This document shows positions 40,152-49,444 of a DNA stretch of 64,000 nucleotides, in pieces. This DNA is from Rikenellaceae bacterium (lineage in GTDB: Bacteria; Bacteroidota; Bacteroidia; Bacteroidales; Rikenellaceae). The notes below the pieces were generated by a model. It had not been told where the DNA came from, searched no databases, and worked only from the letters and a program-made list of their open reading frames with translations. Position 1 is the first letter of the stretch, and each line of letters opens with the position of its first letter. The position numbers and the translations under genes were made by a program. The stretch lies in NCBI GenBank assembly GCA_009783565.1, contig WRDF01000003.1:1-64000 (forward strand). The letters are read 5' to 3'.

Positions 40152-42371
40152 ATGAAGAAACTCGGCACCACACCTGTCTTTCTCACGAGTATCTCGTCGA
40201 TTCTGGGGGCTATTCTGTTCCTGCGGCTTGGGATGGCGACGGGTGAGTTGGGGTTCTACGGCGTTATTGCGATCATCGTGCTGGCGCACATGATCACGAT
40301 CCCGACGGCGCTGGCCATCTCGGAGTTGGCCACCAACACGCGCGTGGAAGGCGGTGGCGAGTATTTCATCATGTCGCGCTCGTTCGGGCTGAAAATCGGG
40401 TCTACGATCGGCATAACGCTCTTCCTGTCGCAGGCGATCAGCATCGCATTTTATATAATCGCTTTCGCGGAGGCATTTTATCCGTTTTTCAACTGGTTCT
40501 CGGAGACTTACGGCTGGGAATTGCCGCGCCAGGTGGTAAGCGTTCCGACGCTGCTCATTCTCGCCTATATAGTCCTTAAACGCGGCTTAGGGTCGAGCAT
40601 AAAACTTCTTTATATCATCAATATACTGCTGGTCGTTGCGTTGGCGCTCTTTTTTCTCGGTAAGCCATTGGCATCGACAGGCAGCGAAGCGATGCAGATA
40701 ACGGGCAATAATTTCGGGTTCTTCAACCGCGATAAGTTTTTTATAATTTTCGCAATTTGTTTCCCTGCGTTTACGGGAATGACGGCAGGTGTGGGCCTTA
40801 GCGGCGATCTGCGCAATCCGGGCCGGTCGATACCTATCGGCACGATGCTGGGGACGCTGACGGGGCTGGTGGTATATACGCTCGTGGTGTGGAAATTCGC
40901 CGTCTCGGCATCGCCGCAGGAACTCCTCGGCGATCAGCTGATAATGTCGCGCATTGCCCTGCTCGGCGCACTGGTGATTCCGGTAGGTCTGATAACCTGT
41001 ACCTCGTCGGCGGCGCTGGGCTTTATGATGGTCGCGCCGCGCACGTTGCAGGCTATCGCGCGCGACCGCACATTCCCGTTCCGCAGGCTTAATATTTTCT
41101 TCTCGCGCGGGCGGGGCCAGGCGCGCGAACCGCGCAATGCGTCGCTCATTTCGTTCGCTATCGCATTTGTGTTCATATTGCTGGGCGACGTGAACTCGGT
41201 GGCGGCGATCATCTCCATGTTCTTCCTTATCACCTACGGCACAATGTGCCTCAGTTCGTTCCTGAACCATTTCGGGTCGCCGCCGTCCTACCGGCCGCGC
41301 TTTCGTTCGCGGTGGTTTCTGTCGCTGGCCGGATTCGTGCTGTCGATGTGGGTAATGTTTATGATCGACCCTCTGTACACGGTCGTTTCGTATATGGTTA
41401 TCATCCTGATTTACTTATATTTAGAGCGCACGAACAAGGATAAAAAGGGACTTGTGAATATCTTCAAGGGCGCGTTGTTCCAACTAAACCGCCATTTGCA
41501 GGTATACATGCAGAAGAGCCGTTCGTCGATGGAAAAGGAAGAATGGCGGCCGGCTGCGCTGTGCATGTCGCTGCACTCGTTCGACCGTCCGAAAGTCCTC
41601 GAAATGATGAAATGGATCAGCCGCCAACACGGGTTCGGAACTTATTTTCATCTCATAGAGGGTTATTACAGCCAGAAGACGCACACCGAAGCGCAGGAGA
41701 TGCTGGCCCGGCTCGTGGAGACGCAGCGCGAAGAAGGCGGCACTCTCTATATCGACACCATGATTTCGCCGTCCTACACGTCGGCCATAGCGCAGGCGAT
41801 TCAAGCGCCGTCGATTTCGGGGATGGAGAACAATATGGTGATCTTCGAGTATGCCAAAGACCGGCCGCGCGAGTTGCACCGCATTTTGGAGAACGTGAAC
41901 CTCGTGCGCGCCGGTAATTTCGACGTAGGGATATACGCCGTTTCCGACCGTCCGGTAGACCCGGCAAACGGTATCCACGTATGGATGAGCGACATAGACG
42001 ATGTGAACACCAATTTTATGATTCTGTTGGGGTATATCATTCTCTCGCACCCCACGTGGCGGCACAGCCATATCAAAATATTCATAACCAGCCTTCGCGG
42101 CTACGTCGCAGAGGTGAAGGAAGAACTGCGCCGGCGCATCGAGGCGGGCAGGCTGCCCATAACGATGAACAATATCGAGATCGTGGTGGTGGACGAGAAT
42201 CACCCGCTGAGCCGCGTGGTGGAAACCTTCTCGCGTGAAGCGGGGCTGACGATTTTCGGCTTCCCGGCCGAGATAGTGCGTCATCCCAATCCCGTCGCTT
42301 TCTTCTCCGAATTCAACGGCATAGGCGACGTGCTGTTCGTTAATTCGCTGAAAAAGAAAGAGATAACCTGA
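40152..42371 (+). CDS. APC-superfamily transporter (Na-K-Cl cotransporter-like)
   Basis: The 739-residue protein has about twelve helices in residues 1-430. The opening VFLTSISSILGAILFLRLGM and ALAISELATNTRVEGGGEYF are the APC/SLC12 signature region, with IFAICFPAFTGMTAGVGLSG further on. A soluble C-terminal domain of about 300 residues (from FKGALFQLNRHLQVYMQKSR) follows, as in eukaryotic cation-chloride cotransporters. Bacterial members are mostly uncharacterised; ions or amino acids are possible substrates. It lies 50 nt after the cysteate synthase gene with a family A hairpin between, so it could share the transcript. Confidence 0.87.
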   Translation: MKKLGTTPVFLTSISSILGAILFLRLGMATGELGFYGVIAIIVLAHMITIPTALAISELATNTRVEGGGEYFIMSRSFGLKIGSTIGITLFLSQAISIAFYIIAFAEAFYPFFNWFSETYGWELPRQVVSVPTLLILAYIVLKRGLGSSIKLLYIINILLVVALALFFLGKPLASTGSEAMQITGNNFGFFNRDKFFIIFAICFPAFTGMTAGVGLSGDLRNPGRSIPIGTMLGTLTGLVVYTLVVWKFAVSASPQELLGDQLIMSRIALLGALVIPVGLITCTSSAALGFMMVAPRTLQAIARDRTFPFRRLNIFFSRGRGQAREPRNASLISFAIAFVFILLGDVNSVAAIISMFFLITYGTMCLSSFLNHFGSPPSYRPRFRSRWFLSLAGFVLSMWVMFMIDPLYTVVSYMVIILIYLYLERTNKDKKGLVNIFKGALFQLNRHLQVYMQKSRSSMEKEEWRPAALCMSLHSFDRPKVLEMMKWISRQHGFGTYFHLIEGYYSQKTHTEAQEMLARLVETQREEGGTLYIDTMISPSYTSAIAQAIQAPSISGMENNMVIFEYAKDRPRELHRILENVNLVRAGNFDVGIYAVSDRPVDPANGIHVWMSDIDDVNTNFMILLGYIILSHPTWRHSHIKIFITSLRGYVAEVKEELRRRIEAGRLPITMNNIEIVVVDENHPLSRVVETFSREAGLTIFGFPAEIVRHPNPVAFFSEFNGIGDVLFVNSLKKKEIT

Positions 42372-42605
42372 TCCCTATTGAGAATGACGAGTTTTGCCAT
42401 CCGGCAGGCAAACGGCACTCTGAAGGCTTGGGGCCACCCGCTTTGTTTTCACGAGTGGGAAGCGATACCGAAACCGGGACGATTTGGTTTTTCGACAAAG
42501 CGGGATTTCGGTTCGCAAGCGAAGTGAAAGCATTTAGCGGGTCAAGCCGGAGTAGCGTGCCCTGAATTTTTGGTTCTTTTGTTTCAAGACAAAAGAATAG
42601 AGAAA
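42372..42605 (+). other. 234-nt structured non-coding spacer
   Basis: No gene fits. CCCGCTTTGT (42437-42446) pairs exactly with ACAAAGCGGG (42495-42504). TTCTTTTGT TTCAAG ACAAAAGAA at 42574-42597 is a 9-bp hairpin. CCGGCAGGCAAAC at about 42400 resembles part of family B, and GCGGGTCAAGCC resembles family A. It may be an RNA element, a repeat relic or both. Confidence 0.5.
42574..42597. terminator. hairpin between convergent genes
   Basis: TTCTTTTGT pairs perfectly with ACAAAAGAA around TTCAAG, between the convergent transporter and DUF488 genes. Confidence 0.55.
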
Positions 42606-43139
42606 TTATAATAACGCCTTATAGGAAAGCTCCCCGTCCACGATTTGTGCGGCAGAGGTGTATGGATGTTCGACGGCCTTGCCCGCGTCCATGATGTGCA
42701 TCACGCGCCAGCCGGTGGATTTGAGATAGTCCGAGACCAACGAACGGTGGCAGCGCCACCATACCGCCTCCGAGCATGTGAAAGCCGTTCGCTGCCGAGC
42801 GGCGACATCGGTCAGCAGGCGGATTCCCTCGCCGAACTCAAGGGTTTCCATATAGTCGGCGTAGGCGCGGAACGCCGGGTGTCGCCACTGCATGTTTGTC
42901 GAGTCGGGATTCCTGCGCCGCCGCCCGCCCAACAACGGCATCGGCAGGTATCCTATCCCGTGTGCCGGCATCGCTACGGCAAGGTTGTCGCTGTTGAAAT
43001 GCGGATAACGCCGCGAGGCGGGAAAGCTGCGAATATCGGCCAGCACCTCGATTTCGAATGAACCGAGCAACGTCAGCAATTCGTCGAGCGTGCGTGTCGA
43101 ATGCCCTGCCGTCCATATCGTTTTATCGATCGTTTCCAT
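42606..43139 (-). CDS. DUF488-family protein
   Basis: The 177-residue protein starts METIDKTIWTAGHSTRTLDE and has VLADIRSFPASRRYPHFN, YLPMPLLGGRRR, and TCSEAVWWRCHRSLVSDYL, the C-E-x5-CHR motif of DUF488. These features are typical of the family, whose biochemical role is unknown. The frame is open upstream to 43184, but the ATG at 43139 gives the usual start. It is divergent from the SulP gene and convergent with the SLC12-like gene. Confidence 0.85.
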   Translation of the reverse strand: METIDKTIWTAGHSTRTLDELLTLLGSFEIEVLADIRSFPASRRYPHFNSDNLAVAMPAHGIGYLPMPLLGGRRRRNPDSTNMQWRHPAFRAYADYMETLEFGEGIRLLTDVAARQRTAFTCSEAVWWRCHRSLVSDYLKSTGWRVMHIMDAGKAVEHPYTSAAQIVDGELSYKALL

Positions 43140-43221
43140 AACTGCATGTAAAGTTACAGCAAAAATCCGCCATATTGTCATCATGGGCGAACGATACGAG
43201 CCTAAGAAAACTAAAAAATAG

Positions 43222-43229
43222 TATCTTTG
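43222..43229 (+). promoter_or_regulatory. -7 promoter box of the SulP gene
   Basis: TATCTTTG ends 18 nt before the ATG at 43248. A longer open frame starting with a TTG at 43227 falls inside the box, so that start is excluded. Confidence 0.6.
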
Positions 43230-43247
43230 CAGGCGAAACGCACGCGA

Positions 43248-44972
43248 ATGAAGAAAAATCTCCTCAGCAGAGAATTTACGCCCCAGCTTTTTCTCTCAAT
43301 GAGAGAGGGCTACACGAGGAAGAAATTCCTTGCCGATCTCATGTCAGGGGTCATCGTGGCCATCGTTGCGCTGCCGCTGACATTGGCATTCGGCATCGCG
43401 ACGGGAATCACGCCCGGTCAGGCATTGATCACGGCCGTCATCGGCGGATTTATCATCTCGTTTCTCGGCGGCAGTCGTGTGCTGATAGGCGGCCCCACGG
43501 GGTCGTTTATTGTAATTGTCTACGGCATCGTCCTGGCGCACGGAATGACGGGGCTGCTCATCGCCACCATTATGGCGGGTGTCATATTGCTGCTGTTGGG
43601 TATTTTCAGGCTGGGCAAGATCATAAAATTCATTCCCTACCCCATTATAGTCGGTTTTTCGAGCGGCATCGCGGTCTCGATTCTTTATACCCAGATTCCC
43701 AATATTTTCGGATTGAGTTTCGGCGGCGAAACTCTGCCCGGTGATTTTTGGGGGCGTATGAGTAAATATATCCGCTATTTCGGGACGGTGCAGTGGAGCG
43801 ATTTTGCGGTATGTGCGGCGAGCGTGGCGATAACCGTTCTGGCAACGCGCGTGATGCGTCGTGTGCCGGGTGCGTTGATGGCCATACTGCTCGTCACGGC
43901 TGTGGTATACTTTTTGAAAGCACACACAGGGTTCGCTGGAATGGAAACCATAGGCGACCGTTTCGACATGTCGTCGGTACTGCCTGCGATGGGCTTGCCG
44001 TCCATCGACATGGCGGGAATAGGGGCGTTGCTGCCGGCGGCGATAACGATAGCGATGCTCGGTTCTATCGAGGCTCTTCTGTGCGCTACGGTATCGGACG
44101 GCGCGGTGGGCGGCCGAAAGCACAATTCGAACACGCTGCTTGCCTCTATCGGGATCGCTAATATCATCGCTCCCCTGTTCGGCGGGGTTACTTCGACGGG
44201 AGCGATCGCGCGCACTATGACCAACGTCAATAACGGCGGGCGCAGTCCTGTGGCGGGCATAGTATGCGCGGCGGTGCTGATGCTGATACTGTTGTTCCTG
44301 ATGCCGCTGGCGCGGTATATCCCGCTGGCGTGTCTGGCGGGGATACTCGTGGTGGTGGCCTACAACATGAGCGAATGGCGCTCGTTCCGCGAGTTGATGC
44401 GCGGGCAGCGGAGCGATGCGGCAGTGCTGCTGGTCACGTTTTCGCTGACGGTGCTGTTCGACCTCACCGTCGCGGTGCAGGTAGGATTGCTGCTGGCCGT
44501 AGTGCTGTTCGTGAGACGTATAAACCAGATTTCGAGCATCTCGGTGGCGATCGATAAGCTCGACCTTTCGGACGAGGATGGCGCGGACTGTGGCGAGCAG
44601 ATTCTGGCACTTCCGTCGGGTGTGGAGGTTTACGAGATCGACGGGCCGTTCTTCTTCGGCATGGCCAATAAGTTCGACGAAAGTATGCGCGGTATCGGTC
44701 GCAGGCGCACGCTGGTGCGTATTATCAACCTGCGCAAAGTTCCGTTCATCGACTCGACGGGCTCGCAAAATCTGATGAGCCTATGCCGTACGTCGCAGAG
44801 CGAGGGAATCAGCATCGTGCTGTCGGGCGTAAAGCCTGCCGTTCGCGCGGCGCTGGAACGCTCGCCGCTGCCCGCGCTGATAGGCGAGCGGAACATCTGC
44901 CACGACATTAAGACGGCCGTGCGCCGCGCAGAGGAAGTTCTGGATTCAAAAAATGCCACCGAACGAGCGTAG
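43248..44972 (+). CDS. SulP-family anion transporter with STAS domain
   Basis: The 574-residue protein has the SulP membrane domain with about 12-14 helices (VIVAIVALPLTLAFGIATGI near 35, SRVLIGGPTGSFIVIVYGIV near 78, then IEALLCATVSDGAVGGRKHN near 275, FGGVTSTGAIARTMTNVNNG) and a C-terminal STAS domain (VEVYEIDGPFFFGMANKFDE, RKVPFIDSTGSQNL). SulP members carry sulfate, bicarbonate or dicarboxylates; the ion cannot be told from sequence. Sulfate would fit the nearby cysteate synthase, but no other sulfur genes adjoin it. It is followed 17 nt later by an EEP hydrolase gene, probably cotranscribed. Confidence 0.92.
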   Translation: MKKNLLSREFTPQLFLSMREGYTRKKFLADLMSGVIVAIVALPLTLAFGIATGITPGQALITAVIGGFIISFLGGSRVLIGGPTGSFIVIVYGIVLAHGMTGLLIATIMAGVILLLLGIFRLGKIIKFIPYPIIVGFSSGIAVSILYTQIPNIFGLSFGGETLPGDFWGRMSKYIRYFGTVQWSDFAVCAASVAITVLATRVMRRVPGALMAILLVTAVVYFLKAHTGFAGMETIGDRFDMSSVLPAMGLPSIDMAGIGALLPAAITIAMLGSIEALLCATVSDGAVGGRKHNSNTLLASIGIANIIAPLFGGVTSTGAIARTMTNVNNGGRSPVAGIVCAAVLMLILLFLMPLARYIPLACLAGILVVVAYNMSEWRSFRELMRGQRSDAAVLLVTFSLTVLFDLTVAVQVGLLLAVVLFVRRINQISSISVAIDKLDLSDEDGADCGEQILALPSGVEVYEIDGPFFFGMANKFDESMRGIGRRRTLVRIINLRKVPFIDSTGSQNLMSLCRTSQSEGISIVLSGVKPAVRAALERSPLPALIGERNICHDIKTAVRRAEEVLDSKNATERA

Positions 44973-44989
44973 AGCATAAAATCAATATT

Positions 44990-45775
44990 ATGAAAAAGGT
45001 ATTCTTATATCTTTGTTTTTCTCTGTTTTTCGTCGCCGGACGTGCACAGTCCCATCCGACGCAGGAGGAGAACTCTCTCCGCGTTATGAGCTACAATATT
45101 CAAAACGGGAAAGGAATGGACAACGTTGTCGACTACCGGCGCATCGCCGACGTAATCGTTTCTTTGTCACCCGACGTGGTCGCCTTGCAGGAGTTGGACA
45201 GCATGACCCATCGCAGTCATAATGTAGATGTACTCGCACGGCTGGCGAGCCTTACGGGGATGCACGCGGTATTCGGCGCTTCGATTCATTTAAGCGGCGG
45301 GAAATACGGCATCGGCGTGCTGTCGAAAGAAGAGCCTGTTTCGTGGAAACGCATACCTTTACCGGGGCGGGAGGAGCACCGTTCGCTGCTCGTGGTGGAG
45401 TTCGAAGATTATATATTTTGTTGTACCCACTTTTCGCTGCACGAGCATGACCGCCTTGCCTCTGTTCACATAATCGAGCGGACGGTGGCAGATTTCGACA
45501 AGCCTGTCATCCTCGCCGGCGATCTGAACGCTACGCCCGACTCGCCCGTAATCGAGGCCTTCAGGCGAAACTGGGTTATCCTGACCGACACCGGGCAACC
45601 GACATTTCCGGCTGACAAGCCCGACAAGACCATAGATTATATTCTGGGCTATACGGCGAAAGGACACACTTTTACGGTGCTGCAAACCCGAACGGCAGAC
45701 GAGCCTATAGCGTCCGACCACCGGCCGGTTTTTGTGGACACGCGCGTGTGTTTTCCAGCCTGCCGGTTACCTTAA
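44990..45775 (+). CDS. exported endonuclease/exonuclease/phosphatase (EEP) family hydrolase
   Basis: The 261-residue protein starts with a signal peptide (MKKVFLYLCFSLFFVAGRAQ), so it acts outside the cytoplasm. LRVMSYNIQNGKG, VVALQELDS (metal-binding Glu), CCTHFSLHEHD, ILAGDLNATPDSPV (GDxN) and SDHRPVFV (SDH) are the standard EEP motifs. Substrates in the family range from nucleic acids to phospholipids and sugar phosphates. The final residues after SDHRPVFV (DTRVCFPACRLP) are encoded by a family B repeat. The stop codon overlaps the mutS2 stop on the other strand by 4 nt. Confidence 0.9.
   Translation: MKKVFLYLCFSLFFVAGRAQSHPTQEENSLRVMSYNIQNGKGMDNVVDYRRIADVIVSLSPDVVALQELDSMTHRSHNVDVLARLASLTGMHAVFGASIHLSGGKYGIGVLSKEEPVSWKRIPLPGREEHRSLLVVEFEDYIFCCTHFSLHEHDRLASVHIIERTVADFDKPVILAGDLNATPDSPVIEAFRRNWVILTDTGQPTFPADKPDKTIDYILGYTAKGHTFTVLQTRTADEPIASDHRPVFVDTRVCFPACRLP
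45735..45771. repeat. family B element at the EEP gene 3' end
   Basis: GGACACGCGCGTGTG followed by TTTTCCAGCCTGCCGG, on the plus strand, matches family B in reverse. It lies inside the last codons of the EEP gene and just before the mutS2 stop. Confidence 0.7.
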
Positions 45776-48276
45776 AAATCGAGGTGCACGTTGGTGATGC
45801 CTGCGCCGCCTCGGTCGGGATGCTCGTCTTCGGCGCGCGAAACCACGTCGATGGTGTGCAGATAGCGGCGAATTTCGTCTTTGAGAGCTCCCGTGCCCTT
45901 GCCGTGCAGGATCGATAATTGACTGACACCCAGCATTATAGCATCGTCCACGAAATCACGGACGACTTCCAACGCCTCCGCCGCGCGCATTCCGCGCACG
46001 TCTATGTTATTGCGGAAATTCAACCGACGCTGTGAGAGGTCTGCGCCAAGACGCGTGGCAGTGGCGGACGGGCGTGCCACAGACCTCGACTGTTTCTTGA
46101 ACTCGGCATTGCTAACTATTTGGAGACGAGACACTTCTACGGTGGTTTTCAACTGCCCGAACGCGACGCTCGCCTTGCGCCCTTTTATACTTTGCACTTC
46201 GCCAATAGTATCCTGACCCTCGATGCGTACCTTGCTGCCTATGCTCACTTCCGCCCGCGCAGGCTCTGAGGGCGTAACTACCTCTGCATCAGGCTTTTCA
46301 CCGCGTTTTGCTTTGCGTTCATCACGACGCTCGCGACGCGCGACCACTGTTGCCATTTCACGGTCGATACGCGCCTGAGCTTCCGTCGAAACCGAGGCCT
46401 CGCCCTCCAAAGATTCGCGGAACGTATCCAATTCACGGCGCGCAAGGCGCGTCAGTTCTTTATCGGCCTGCGACTCACGGATTACGCGTATCGTGCTTTC
46501 TATCTGACGGTTAGCTTCGGCGGTAATGCGTTCGGCCTCTGCCCGCGCATCGCGCAGGATTGCCGCCCGCCGCTCTTTTATCGTCGCGAGTTCGCCAGAA
46601 TATTTCGCTTCCAGCTCCTCTACTTTCTTGTCGGTAACGCGAATGCGATCGCGTTTTTGCTCCCAGTAACGCTTGTCGCGCGCAATCTCGCGCAGTTGCC
46701 GCTCGATGTCGATATGGTCGCTGCCCGCCTTTTCCGACGCCGAGCGTATGATTTCCTCCGGCAGTCCGATTTTACGCGCTATCTCGATGGCGAACGAACT
46801 GCCCGGCACACCCATTTCGAGCCGGAAAAGCGGTCGGATATTCTCGACGTCGAACATCATCGCACCGTTCACCACCCCTTCGGCGTTGCCCGCGTAATAT
46901 TTCAGATTGGAAAAATGCGTCGTGATGATGCCGTAGCAGCCGCGCGCCTCCAAGCGTTCGAGAATCGATTCGGCTATCGCGCCGCCTATCACAGGCTCAG
47001 TCCCCGTACCGAATTCGTCGATCAGCACCAGCGAACTGCGCGTCGCGTCGCGCAGCATACGCTTCATGTTCAGCAGATGCGAGGAATACGTACTGAGGTC
47101 ATTATCGATCGATTGCTCGTCACCGATGTCGATGAAAATATCGTCGAAAATCGGCATCTGAGAGTTCTCCAAAGCGGGGACAGGCATCCCGCACTGGAAC
47201 ATCCATTGCAACAGCCCCGCCGTTTTCAGACACACCGACTTACCGCCGGCGTTCGGCCCCGAAATGACCAGAATGTGCTTTTGGCGCGTCAGCATGAGGT
47301 TTAACGGAACGATTTCACGCCCCTCGCGACGCAGTGCCTGCTCCAACAAAGGATGGCGCGCCTGACGCAATTCCAACACCCCGTCGGTCGAAATAAGCGG
47401 CATTACGCATCTGTTCTCGATGGCGAACCGCGCCTTCGCGCGTATCATGTCCATCGTCGTGAGGCACTCACCACTGTGGTCGATACCGACCAGCGACGGG
47501 CGCAACTCCGCCGTGAACGTCGTGAGGATGCGCACCACCTCGCGCCGTTCCTCGTATTCCAGCTCGCGCAGTTCGTTGTTGATCTCCACCACCTCTGCCG
47601 GTTCGACGTAGAACGTGCGTCCCGTGCCCGATTCATCGTGAATATAGCCAGGTAGCCGCCGTTTGTTGGCCGCCGAGACCGGGATAGTCGCCCGCCCGTC
47701 GCGTATCGAAACCGTCGCCTCAGCGTCCACGATCCCCGCACCCTGTGCCTTTGCAAGCACCTCACGTAGTTTTTTAACCACCCTTCCCTCGCGCTCGCGA
47801 ATCGCCTTGCGCAGCGCGTGCAATTCCGGCGAAGCGTTGTCTTTTATCTGCCCGAACCTGTCGACAATAGCGTCGATGCGCACCACGACCTCCGGGAAAC
47901 TGCTCACCCCGTGCATCATGCGTTTAAGGTCGGGGTAGGCGTTCTCGTCCGTTTTGGCGAAGAATTGTGCCAACTCGCGCATCGTTTCCAGCGCACGGCG
48001 AAGCGCCAGCAACTCTTCCACGTTGAGAAACGCGCCTTCGACCGCCGCTTTGCGCACGATAGCATCCGTATCGGTATATTCGCCTACGGGAAAGCCGCTC
48101 TCCATCGTCAGTGCGAGCCGCATCTGGTCGGCCAGCCTCAGGCGGCTTGCGATAATGTTCGCCGAGCGCGAAAAGCCCTCCTCCGCGAACTTTTGCACGC
48201 CTCTTTGCGTCGTGCACCGCGCCTCCGTCTGCGCCCGTATCCGGTCGTAACCTATCTTTTGTTCGGTAGTTTGCAT
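45772..48276 (-). CDS. mutS2: MutS2-family endonuclease/ATPase with Smr domain
   Basis: The 834-residue protein lacks the MutS mismatch-recognition domains and has the MutS2 pattern: a helical core, Walker A ISGPNAGGKSVCLKT near 341-355, Walker B SLVLIDEFGTGTEP near 418-431, a long charged coiled coil (about 520-640), and a C-terminal Smr domain (NNIDVRGMRAAEALEVV, LHGKGTGALKDEI). MutS2 in other bacteria limits recombination and, as shown recently in Firmicutes, rescues collided ribosomes; either role is possible here. Its stop overlaps the convergent EEP gene. Repeat elements lie beyond its 5' end, at 48297-48434. Confidence 0.93.
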   Translation of the reverse strand: MQTTEQKIGYDRIRAQTEARCTTQRGVQKFAEEGFSRSANIIASRLRLADQMRLALTMESGFPVGEYTDTDAIVRKAAVEGAFLNVEELLALRRALETMRELAQFFAKTDENAYPDLKRMMHGVSSFPEVVVRIDAIVDRFGQIKDNASPELHALRKAIREREGRVVKKLREVLAKAQGAGIVDAEATVSIRDGRATIPVSAANKRRLPGYIHDESGTGRTFYVEPAEVVEINNELRELEYEERREVVRILTTFTAELRPSLVGIDHSGECLTTMDMIRAKARFAIENRCVMPLISTDGVLELRQARHPLLEQALRREGREIVPLNLMLTRQKHILVISGPNAGGKSVCLKTAGLLQWMFQCGMPVPALENSQMPIFDDIFIDIGDEQSIDNDLSTYSSHLLNMKRMLRDATRSSLVLIDEFGTGTEPVIGGAIAESILERLEARGCYGIITTHFSNLKYYAGNAEGVVNGAMMFDVENIRPLFRLEMGVPGSSFAIEIARKIGLPEEIIRSASEKAGSDHIDIERQLREIARDKRYWEQKRDRIRVTDKKVEELEAKYSGELATIKERRAAILRDARAEAERITAEANRQIESTIRVIRESQADKELTRLARRELDTFRESLEGEASVSTEAQARIDREMATVVARRERRDERKAKRGEKPDAEVVTPSEPARAEVSIGSKVRIEGQDTIGEVQSIKGRKASVAFGQLKTTVEVSRLQIVSNAEFKKQSRSVARPSATATRLGADLSQRRLNFRNNIDVRGMRAAEALEVVRDFVDDAIMLGVSQLSILHGKGTGALKDEIRRYLHTIDVVSRAEDEHPDRGGAGITNVHLDF

Positions 48277-48296
48277 TTGTTAGTTTGATTTCATAG

Positions 48297-48399
48297 ACAT
48301 GCACACACGTGCGTCATTGCGAGGGTCATAAGACCCGAAGCAATCCAGTAGTAGAAAAACTGAATTGCTTCCTGCTTCGTTCCTCGCAGTTCGCAATGA
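48297..48399. repeat. family B palindrome and family A doublet upstream of mutS2
   Basis: ATGCACACACGTGC at 48299-48312 runs into GTCATTGCGAGGGTC, GAAGCAATCCAG, CTGAATTGCTTCC and GTTCGCAATGA. Confidence 0.75.
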
Positions 48400-48410
48400 A
48401 GACGGAGGAG

Positions 48411-48434
48411 ATTGCGGGTCAAGCCCGCAATGAC
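48411..48434. repeat. family A single hairpin
   Basis: ATTGCGGG pairs with CCCGCAAT around TCAAG, identical in core to the hairpin in the RND operon; it sits just downstream of the mlaD stop. Confidence 0.7.
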
Positions 48435-48447
48435 AAAAACGAGGCTG

Positions 48448-49386
48448 TTAATTACTTCTCCGCCCGAAAACGGATATATTGATATATCGGCCGGGATGCT
48501 GGCGGATGTCTTCCAGAAGTAGCGAGAGATTGCACGACGCCTCTTGCAGCGAATCGTATAGCGCCGTGTCGTGTACGAGCCTGCCCAGCGTGCCGTCGCC
48601 GCTTTCCACCGCCGCAAGTATCGAATCCAAACGCTCGCTGACGGCCGTGAGATTATCGCCGATCGCCTTTATGTCCGTCTCGGCCAACCGCTGGCCGAAC
48701 GCGCTGAGACCGTGCATCATCGTGTCGATATGGCCGGTGTTGCGCCGCAACGTCTCCGTGAGGCTGTTGATATTGGAAACGATCGCGCTCAGGTTGCGGC
48801 GCTCGGTGCTCATGAACGAATTCAGCGACGCCGTAGTCTCCGACAGGTTCGACATCATGCCGCTTATGTTCGCGTCGTTCTTTTCCAATATCTTATTGAT
48901 GCTCGTCAGAGTTTTTGTGAGAGCGTCGGCCACCGCGCCGAATTTTTGCTGGATAAATTCGAGTTCCGACCCCGCCCTTTCGAGCAGGTCACGATCCATT
49001 GACGAATGCAGCGTGTCGCGGTTACGCAGCATTCGCTCCGAATTGCCCATCACTATTTCGACCGCGCGACCGCCCAGCAGACCGTCACTGAATATACGTG
49101 CCTGCGAGTTTTCGGGGATATGAAAGCGTGAATTGATGCTGAATTCCAGCACCACGCGGTCGGGATGGCGCGTGTCGAAATGAATGCCGCTTACCACGCC
49201 CACGCGATAGCCGCGCACGACGATCGGCGACGAACGCTGTATGCCGCTCACCTGATCGTAGGTCGCGAAATAGGTGTTCGTGCGATTGAATATATCCCTG
49301 CCCCTGAGAAAATTAATCCCCCAGTACAGCGCCACCATCATAAGCAGCGCATAAAGCCCGACTTTTACTTCCCGTCTAATTTTCAT
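48448..49386 (-). CDS. MlaD/MCE-domain protein
   Basis: The 312-residue protein has an N-terminal membrane anchor (VGLYALLMMVALYWGINFL, about 9-27), an MCE domain (FATYDQVSGIQRSSPIVVRG, then YRVGVVSGIHFD, and SDGLLGGRAVEIVMG), and a long C-terminal coiled coil. MCE proteins of this type bind phospholipids in the periplasm as part of an ABC-linked Mla system. No mlaE or mlaF homologue is in the window. It follows the amidase gene on the same strand, a common arrangement in Bacteroidetes, and both genes may form one transcription unit. Confidence 0.92.
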   Translation of the reverse strand: MKIRREVKVGLYALLMMVALYWGINFLRGRDIFNRTNTYFATYDQVSGIQRSSPIVVRGYRVGVVSGIHFDTRHPDRVVLEFSINSRFHIPENSQARIFSDGLLGGRAVEIVMGNSERMLRNRDTLHSSMDRDLLERAGSELEFIQQKFGAVADALTKTLTSINKILEKNDANISGMMSNLSETTASLNSFMSTERRNLSAIVSNINSLTETLRRNTGHIDTMMHGLSAFGQRLAETDIKAIGDNLTAVSERLDSILAAVESGDGTLGRLVHDTALYDSLQEASCNLSLLLEDIRQHPGRYINISVFGRRSN

Positions 49387-49410
49387 AATTTCTCATAATC
49401 AAATATTACT

Positions 49411-49444
49411 GTCATACGGCAGGTGGAAAACACATGCGTGTGTT
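49411..49444. repeat. family B element at the amidase 3' end
   Basis: GTCATACGGCAGGTGGAAAA, then CACATGCGTGTGTT, is an almost complete family B element; its end includes the start of the amidase stop codon (TAA at 49443-49445 on the minus strand). Confidence 0.85.

Noticed and set aside
43344-44768. 474-codon open frame antisense to the SulP gene, and similar long antisense frames over acrB (9155-10582), the barrel gene (21537-22622) and uvrA (57363-58814)
   Set aside because: They lie fully within recognised genes, have His/Arg-rich shadow composition and no promoter or family match; they follow from the codon usage of GC-rich genes.
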